A stretch of DNA of 9,402 bases, from the NCBI GenBank assembly GCA_027625125.1, contig JAQBXG010000056.1:1-9402 (forward strand), in the 5' to 3' direction. A program made the position numbers and the translations under genes. The notes under the pieces are model-generated. The model searched no databases and was not told where the DNA came from. It saw only the letters and a program-made list of their open reading frames with translations. Shown piece after piece: positions 5,569 to 9,402 of the stretch. This stretch comes from Pseudomonadota bacterium (GTDB lineage Bacteria; Pseudomonadota; Alphaproteobacteria; UBA2966; CAIVPW01). Each line of letters opens with the position of its first letter. Within the stretch, counting starts at the first letter, position 1.

Positions 5569-7152
5569 GTGCAGAGCGAAACCAACCGCCCCCGCCCCGT
5601 CGTCCTGTGCGTTCTGGATGGCTGGGGACAACGCGAGGACCCCAGCGATAACGCGATCGCCCTGGCGAACACGCCGGAATGGGACCGTATGTCCGGCAAA
5701 TGGCCGATGGGGCTTCTGTCCACGTCGTCGGAAGACGTCGGACTGCCGGCCGGTCAAATGGGCAACTCCGAAGTCGGGCACATGAACCTCGGCGCCGGAC
5801 GCACGGTGATGCAGGTTCTGCCCCGCATCGACGAAGCGTCGGGCCGGGGATTCCATGAAAACCAGCCACTCCGGCACGTGATTTCGGTGATGAAGGCCAG
5901 TGGCGGCACGATGCACGTGATGGGCCTGCTGTCCCCCGGCGGCGTGCACTCCCACATGAGCCACTTCCCGCCGCTGGTGCGGACGCTGAGCGAAGCGGGC
6001 GTTCCGGTGGCGTTGCACCTGTTCGTCGACGGGCGCGATTCTCCGCCACGCAGCGCCCTCGAATATCTCGACTGGTTCGAAACCCGGATCGCCGGAATCG
6101 ACGGCGTGCGGTTCGCTTCGGTATGCGGGCGGTATTTTACGATGGATCGCGACCAGCGCTGGGGCCGCGCCAGCCGCGGCTACCGCGCCATCGCCGAGGG
6201 CGAGGGGCTGGCCACCGCCACCGCCCGCGAGGCGATCCAAACCGCCTACGCCCGCGACGAGTCCGACGAATTCGTGCAGCCCACCGTCATCGGCGGCTAC
6301 AGCGGCATGCGGGACGGCGACGGCCTGTTGATGGTCAACTTCCGCGCCGACCGGGCGCGCCAACTCCTGACTTCGCTGGTCGACCCGAAGTTTTCCGGCT
6401 TTGCGCGCGGGCGCGAAATCCAGTTCGCCGTCGCGGCCGGCATGGCGGACTATTCCGACGCCCTGTCGGAGCGACTGACCACGCTGTTTCCGCAGGATCA
6501 CCTCGGAAACACGATGGGAGAGCTGGTGTCCCGGGCGGGGATGCGCCAGTTGCGGATCGCCGAAACCGAGAAGTACGCCCACGTCACGTTTTTCTTCAAC
6601 GGTGGCGAGGAGACCGTGTTCACCGGCGAGGACCGCGTGCTGGTGCCATCGCCGAAAGTCGCGACCTACGACCTGAAGCCCGAGATGTCGGCGCCGGAAC
6701 TGACCGACCGGCTCACCGAGGCGATTGCGTCCGGCAACTACGACTTCATCCTCGTCAATTACGCCAACACCGACATGGTCGGCCACAGCGGCAACCTCGA
6801 TGCCGCGATTCGCGCCGTCGAGTGCGTCGACACCTGCCTCGGGCGGCTGGAAGCGGCGGTGCTTGAGGCGGGCGGCGTGCTTTTCGTCACCGCCGACCAC
6901 GGCAATGCCGAAATGATGCGGGATCCGAAGACGGGCCAGCCGCATACGGCGCACACCACCTTCCCGGTACCGGCGATGCTGGTGAACGCCGCCGGCGCGA
7001 CCAGCATCGCAGACGGACGCCTTGCCGACATCGCGCCGACGTTGTTGCCGTTCCTCGGCATCCCGGTTCCACCCGAAATGGACGGAACGCAGCTGGTGGA
7101 GCGAAGCGGCGAAGATGCCGCGCGCCGGCACGCCGACCGCGCTTCGGCCTAG
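5569..7152 (+). CDS. gpmI: 2,3-bisphosphoglycerate-independent phosphoglycerate mutase
   Basis: This Mn-dependent enzyme interconverts 3- and 2-phosphoglycerate through a phosphoserine intermediate. The product is 527 residues, slightly above the usual 505-515. It has the alkaline-phosphatase-type metal site split around an inserted transferase domain. Visible residues are Asp17 in LDGWG, the nucleophile Ser67 in NSEVGHMNLGAGR, H127 in GGVHSH, D154/R156/D157 in VDGRDSPP, RYFTMDRDQRW and NFRADRARQL. D402 and H406 lie in TDMVGHSGN, and D443-H444 in TADHGNAE. The start is GTG 5569 with GAGGAA at 5560-5565 just upstream. The last residues after EMDGTQLV are an Ala/Arg-rich tail of about 20 that overlaps the start of the envC-like gene. 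The pairing of gpmI with envC is also found in E. coli. Confidence 0.97.
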   Translation: MQSETNRPRPVVLCVLDGWGQREDPSDNAIALANTPEWDRMSGKWPMGLLSTSSEDVGLPAGQMGNSEVGHMNLGAGRTVMQVLPRIDEASGRGFHENQPLRHVISVMKASGGTMHVMGLLSPGGVHSHMSHFPPLVRTLSEAGVPVALHLFVDGRDSPPRSALEYLDWFETRIAGIDGVRFASVCGRYFTMDRDQRWGRASRGYRAIAEGEGLATATAREAIQTAYARDESDEFVQPTVIGGYSGMRDGDGLLMVNFRADRARQLLTSLVDPKFSGFARGREIQFAVAAGMADYSDALSERLTTLFPQDHLGNTMGELVSRAGMRQLRIAETEKYAHVTFFFNGGEETVFTGEDRVLVPSPKVATYDLKPEMSAPELTDRLTEAIASGNYDFILVNYANTDMVGHSGNLDAAIRAVECVDTCLGRLEAAVLEAGGVLFVTADHGNAEMMRDPKTGQPHTAHTTFPVPAMLVNAAGATSIADGRLADIAPTLLPFLGIPVPPEMDGTQLVERSGEDAARRHADRASA

Positions 7153-8311
7153 GCTCCGGGCCGCGGCGCTTGCCGCGCTCTGCGTCCTGGCCGGTCCGTC
7201 GGCCGCTCGGGACGCGGTTGCACAGGAAGCGGACCCACGTGGCGCGGAACGCGCGGACCAGGTCGAGCGATTGCGGGCGATCGAAGCGGCGCTGGAGGAA
7301 AGCCGCCGCCAGCAGCAACAACTGGCTGCCGAAGCGGAACGGTTGGCGGGGGAATTCGCCGCGTTGCAATCCCGCCTGATCGCCGCCGCCGAACAGGTGC
7401 TCGGGATGGAGGCCGAGGTCGCCGAAATCACCGCCCGGCTCGATGGGTTGCGGGCCGAGGAGCGCGCGAAGGCGGCGTCGGTTGAACGGCAGCGGCAAGG
7501 ACTTTCCGGCGTCCTCGCGGCGCTGGCGCATCTTGCCCGGCAGCCGCCGCTTGCCATCGCCGCCGAACCCGAACGCGCCGTCGATGTCGTCCATACGTCG
7601 CTGCTGCTGTCGGCGATTGTGCCGGCGCTTCAGGCCCGCGCCGGCGCCGCGAGCGCCGACCTGCAGGCGATTCGGGCCATTCGCGGCGAAATCGACGCCC
7701 GCAGCGCGGAACTTGCGGAAGCCGGGGAGCGGCTGGAGGCCGAACGCAGGGCCCTGGCGGCGCTGCTCGACCAGAAAGCTGGAGAACGCGAGCAATCCCG
7801 GGCCCAGCAACTGGCGGCACGCGAACGCTCCGCCCGTCTGGGGGCCGAGGCCGCGGACCTCCGGGACCTGGTCGGCCGCCTGAACGACGAAGCGGCCCCT
7901 CCCCCGCCGCCGGACGCCCGGGCGTTCGAAGATGCGCGGGGCCACCTGCCGCTGCCCGCCCAGGGACGAATCATCCATTCGTGGGGTGAGCTGGACGCCC
8001 AGGGTTTGCCGACGCGCGGCCTCAGCCTCGCCGTCCAGCCGGGCGCCCAGGTCGTCGCGCCGTTCGATGGCAGAATCGTGTTCGCCGGACCCTTTCGCTC
8101 CTATGGCCAACTCTTGATCATCGCACATGGCGGGGGGTACCATAGTTTGATTGCCGGGCTGTCCCGGATTGATGGGATCGTGGGCCAGTGGCTTTTGGCC
8201 GGCGAGCCGGCGGGTCGTGCCGGCGGCGGAGACGGCACTTCTGCGATTTATGTTGAGTTGCGTCTGCATGGCGAGCCGATCAACCCGCTTCCGTGGCTGG
8301 CGGCCCGCTGA
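7115..8311 (+). CDS. envC: EnvC-like murein hydrolase activator (degenerate LytM/M23 domain)
   Basis: The product is 398 periplasmic residues. It has a Sec signal peptide (basic n-region RPRLR, a hydrophobic AAALAALCVLAG stretch, and likely cleavage near AVA-QE at 36-37). Gln/Glu/Arg-rich coiled coil follows at about 44-130 and again at about 180-260, then a PPPPP linker and a LytM (M23-fold) domain from about 284. The zinc-ligand motif HxGxD reads T300-R-G-L-S304, and the later HxH positions are also replaced, so it should not be a peptidase. E. coli EnvC is degenerate at the same places and shares the closing INPLPWL. The expected role is to activate peptidoglycan amidases during division. 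No later start keeps the signal peptide, so the gene overlaps gpmI by 38 nt. Codons 338-385 are unusually rich in A/T endings. Confidence 0.88.
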   Translation: MPRAGTPTALRPRLRAAALAALCVLAGPSAARDAVAQEADPRGAERADQVERLRAIEAALEESRRQQQQLAAEAERLAGEFAALQSRLIAAAEQVLGMEAEVAEITARLDGLRAEERAKAASVERQRQGLSGVLAALAHLARQPPLAIAAEPERAVDVVHTSLLLSAIVPALQARAGAASADLQAIRAIRGEIDARSAELAEAGERLEAERRALAALLDQKAGEREQSRAQQLAARERSARLGAEAADLRDLVGRLNDEAAPPPPPDARAFEDARGHLPLPAQGRIIHSWGELDAQGLPTRGLSLAVQPGAQVVAPFDGRIVFAGPFRSYGQLLIIAHGGGYHSLIAGLSRIDGIVGQWLLAGEPAGRAGGGDGTSAIYVELRLHGEPINPLPWLAAR

Positions 8312-8324
8312 AGAAAGGACATTC

Positions 8325-9402
8325 ATGATCAGGGCAGCCCTCGCTGCGGCCATCTTGGCAGTCGGTTTGTTGTCGGCGCCCCTCGCGCCGCGCGCGGCCG
8401 GCGGCGAAGCATACGACCAGCTCAACCTGTTCGGCGACGTGTACGAACTCGTCCGCGCCCAGTACGTCACCGAACCGGACGGCATGGATCTGATCTATGC
8501 CGCCATCACCGGCATGCTGGCCGCGCTCGACCCGCACTCGGGCTTCATGGACGGCGAGACCTATCGCGAAATGCAGGAGCGCACGAGCGGCGAGTTCGGC
8601 GGGCTCGGCATCGAGATTTCGGTCGAGCAAGGCTTCATCAAAGTGGTGGCCCCGATCGAGGGCACGCCCGCCTACCGCGCGGGCATTCTCGCCGGCGACC
8701 TGATCACCCACGTCGACGGCGCCTCGATCGAGGGCTTCACGCTGATGGACACCGTGGTCAAGCTGCGCGGCCGTCCGGCGACCGATGTGCGGCTGACTAT
8801 CCGCCGGTCGGGGGCGCAGTCTTTCGAGGTGACGCTTACCCGCGCGATCATCCAGGTGCAGGCAGTGCGCTGGCACGCCGAGGACGACGTGGGCTACATC
8901 CGGGTGGCGAGTTTCAATGAAAAGGTCGAACGTGGCATCGATGCCGCCTTCGTCGGGCTTCGCAACCAGATCGGCAGCCGGATGCGGGGCGTCGTGCTCG
9001 ACCTGCGCAACAACCCGGGCGGTCTGCTGGACCAGTCGGTGGCGCTGGCCGATGCCTTTCTCGAGGCCGGGACCATCGTTTCGGTGCGTGGCCGCGACGG
9101 CGACAGCCGCAACTACACCGCGCGCGCGGGCGAACTCGCGCGCGGGCTGCCGGTGGTCGTGCTGCTCAACCACGGCTCGGCGTCGGCGTCCGAGATCGTC
9201 GCCGCCGCTTTGCAGGACCACGGCCGGGCGACCCTCATGGGCAGTCGAAGCTTCGGCAAGGGCACGGTCCAGACCATCATGCCGCTGCCCAGGGAGGGCG
9301 CGCTCAGGCTCACCACGGCGCTCTACTACACGCCCTCGGGCCGCACCATTCAGGCCTACGGCGTGGATCCCGACGTGGAAATCGTTGGCGCGACCGAAGA
9401 CA
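8325..9402 (+). CDS. ctpA: Carboxyl-terminal processing protease, S41 family (3' end beyond window)
   Basis: The reading frame stays open from ATG 8325 to the window edge (359 codons visible; the family is usually 420-480). A signal peptide (MIRAALAAAILAVGLLSAPL) precedes the mature protein. A helical segment with AALDPHSGFMD follows, then a PDZ domain at about 90-165 starting GGLGIEI. The S41 protease core has VVLDLRNNPGGLLDQSV, the nucleophile Ser287 in GSASASEI and the general-base Lys312 in SFGKGTVQ; the 25-residue spacing matches the Ser-Lys dyad of E. coli Prc. It cuts periplasmic substrates near their C-termini. A strong AAAGGA site at 8314-8319 sits five nucleotides before the ATG, and envC ends 13 nt upstream. 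The neighbourhood suggests a shared role in cell-wall turnover, which is inference. Confidence 0.95.
   Translation, partial: MIRAALAAAILAVGLLSAPLAPRAAGGEAYDQLNLFGDVYELVRAQYVTEPDGMDLIYAAITGMLAALDPHSGFMDGETYREMQERTSGEFGGLGIEISVEQGFIKVVAPIEGTPAYRAGILAGDLITHVDGASIEGFTLMDTVVKLRGRPATDVRLTIRRSGAQSFEVTLTRAIIQVQAVRWHAEDDVGYIRVASFNEKVERGIDAAFVGLRNQIGSRMRGVVLDLRNNPGGLLDQSVALADAFLEAGTIVSVRGRDGDSRNYTARAGELARGLPVVVLLNHGSASASEIVAAALQDHGRATLMGSRSFGKGTVQTIMPLPREGALRLTTALYYTPSGRTIQAYGVDPDVEIVGATED

Noticed and set aside
5494..7557. 687-codon open frame on the minus strand across gpmI and envC
   Set aside because: It is antisense to gpmI, which has every catalytic motif. Long reverse frames are expected in GC-rich genes with C/G third positions, and the translation has no recognisable domain.
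6887..9221. Minus-strand frames over envC and ctpA (6887-8485, 8280-9221)
   Set aside because: They are antisense to genes with signal peptides and intact conserved domains, and have His/Arg/Gly-rich shadow composition.
1..9402. CRISPR array, tRNA/rRNA genes, toxin-antitoxin or defence system, biosynthetic cluster
   Set aside because: I looked for spaced repeats, cloverleaf or rRNA sequence and characteristic small gene pairs and found none. The window is filled by housekeeping genes.

Overview
The window is a GC-rich (about two-thirds G+C by eye), almost fully coding stretch from what looks like an alphaproteobacterium, most likely of the Rhodospirillales type. The reasons are the gene order rplU-rpmA-obgE-proB-proA-nadD-rsfS-gpmI-envC-ctpA, the strong C/G bias at third codon positions, and the character of the individual proteins. 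This is an inference from synteny and protein character; no database was searched. All credible genes lie on the + strand.

Layout. Positions 1-86 hold the C-terminal end of an IS5-family transposase that enters from the left edge, and its insertion-sequence end probably lies just after the stop codon. Positions 87-237 are non-coding. They hold a GC-rich hairpin, a good sigma-70-type promoter (TTGACA-N16-TATTCT) and a short leader. From 238 the genes are packed head to tail: rplU (L21 with a long Ala/Lys-rich tail), rpmA (L27), obgE (Obg/CgtA GTPase), proB and proA (first two steps of proline synthesis), nadD (NAD synthesis), rsfS (ribosome silencing factor), gpmI (cofactor-independent phosphoglycerate mutase), an EnvC-like murein hydrolase activator with a signal peptide, and a ctpA-type S41 processing protease that runs off the right edge. 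The largest internal gap is 52 nt, between rpmA and obgE. Several neighbours overlap at start and stop codons.

How the genes fit together. The first part (L21, L27, Obg, and later RsfS) concerns assembly and activity of the large ribosomal subunit. The middle part supplies proline and NAD, and GpmI is a glycolytic/gluconeogenic enzyme. The last two genes act in the cell envelope: EnvC-like proteins activate septal peptidoglycan amidases, and Ctp proteases trim or degrade periplasmic proteins. The tight packing suggests one long transcription unit, possibly with partial attenuation after rpmA.

I found no novel defence, mobile, RNA or biosynthetic system here. This is ordinary housekeeping DNA. 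The points worth a second look are modest: the IS end next to a ribosomal promoter, the tandem-repeat-encoded L21 tail, the absence of rlmH between rsfS and gpmI, a possible non-AUG start for rsfS, the TTG start of nadD, a Ser in place of Asn in the Obg G4 motif, and a patch of unusual codon use at the end of envC.
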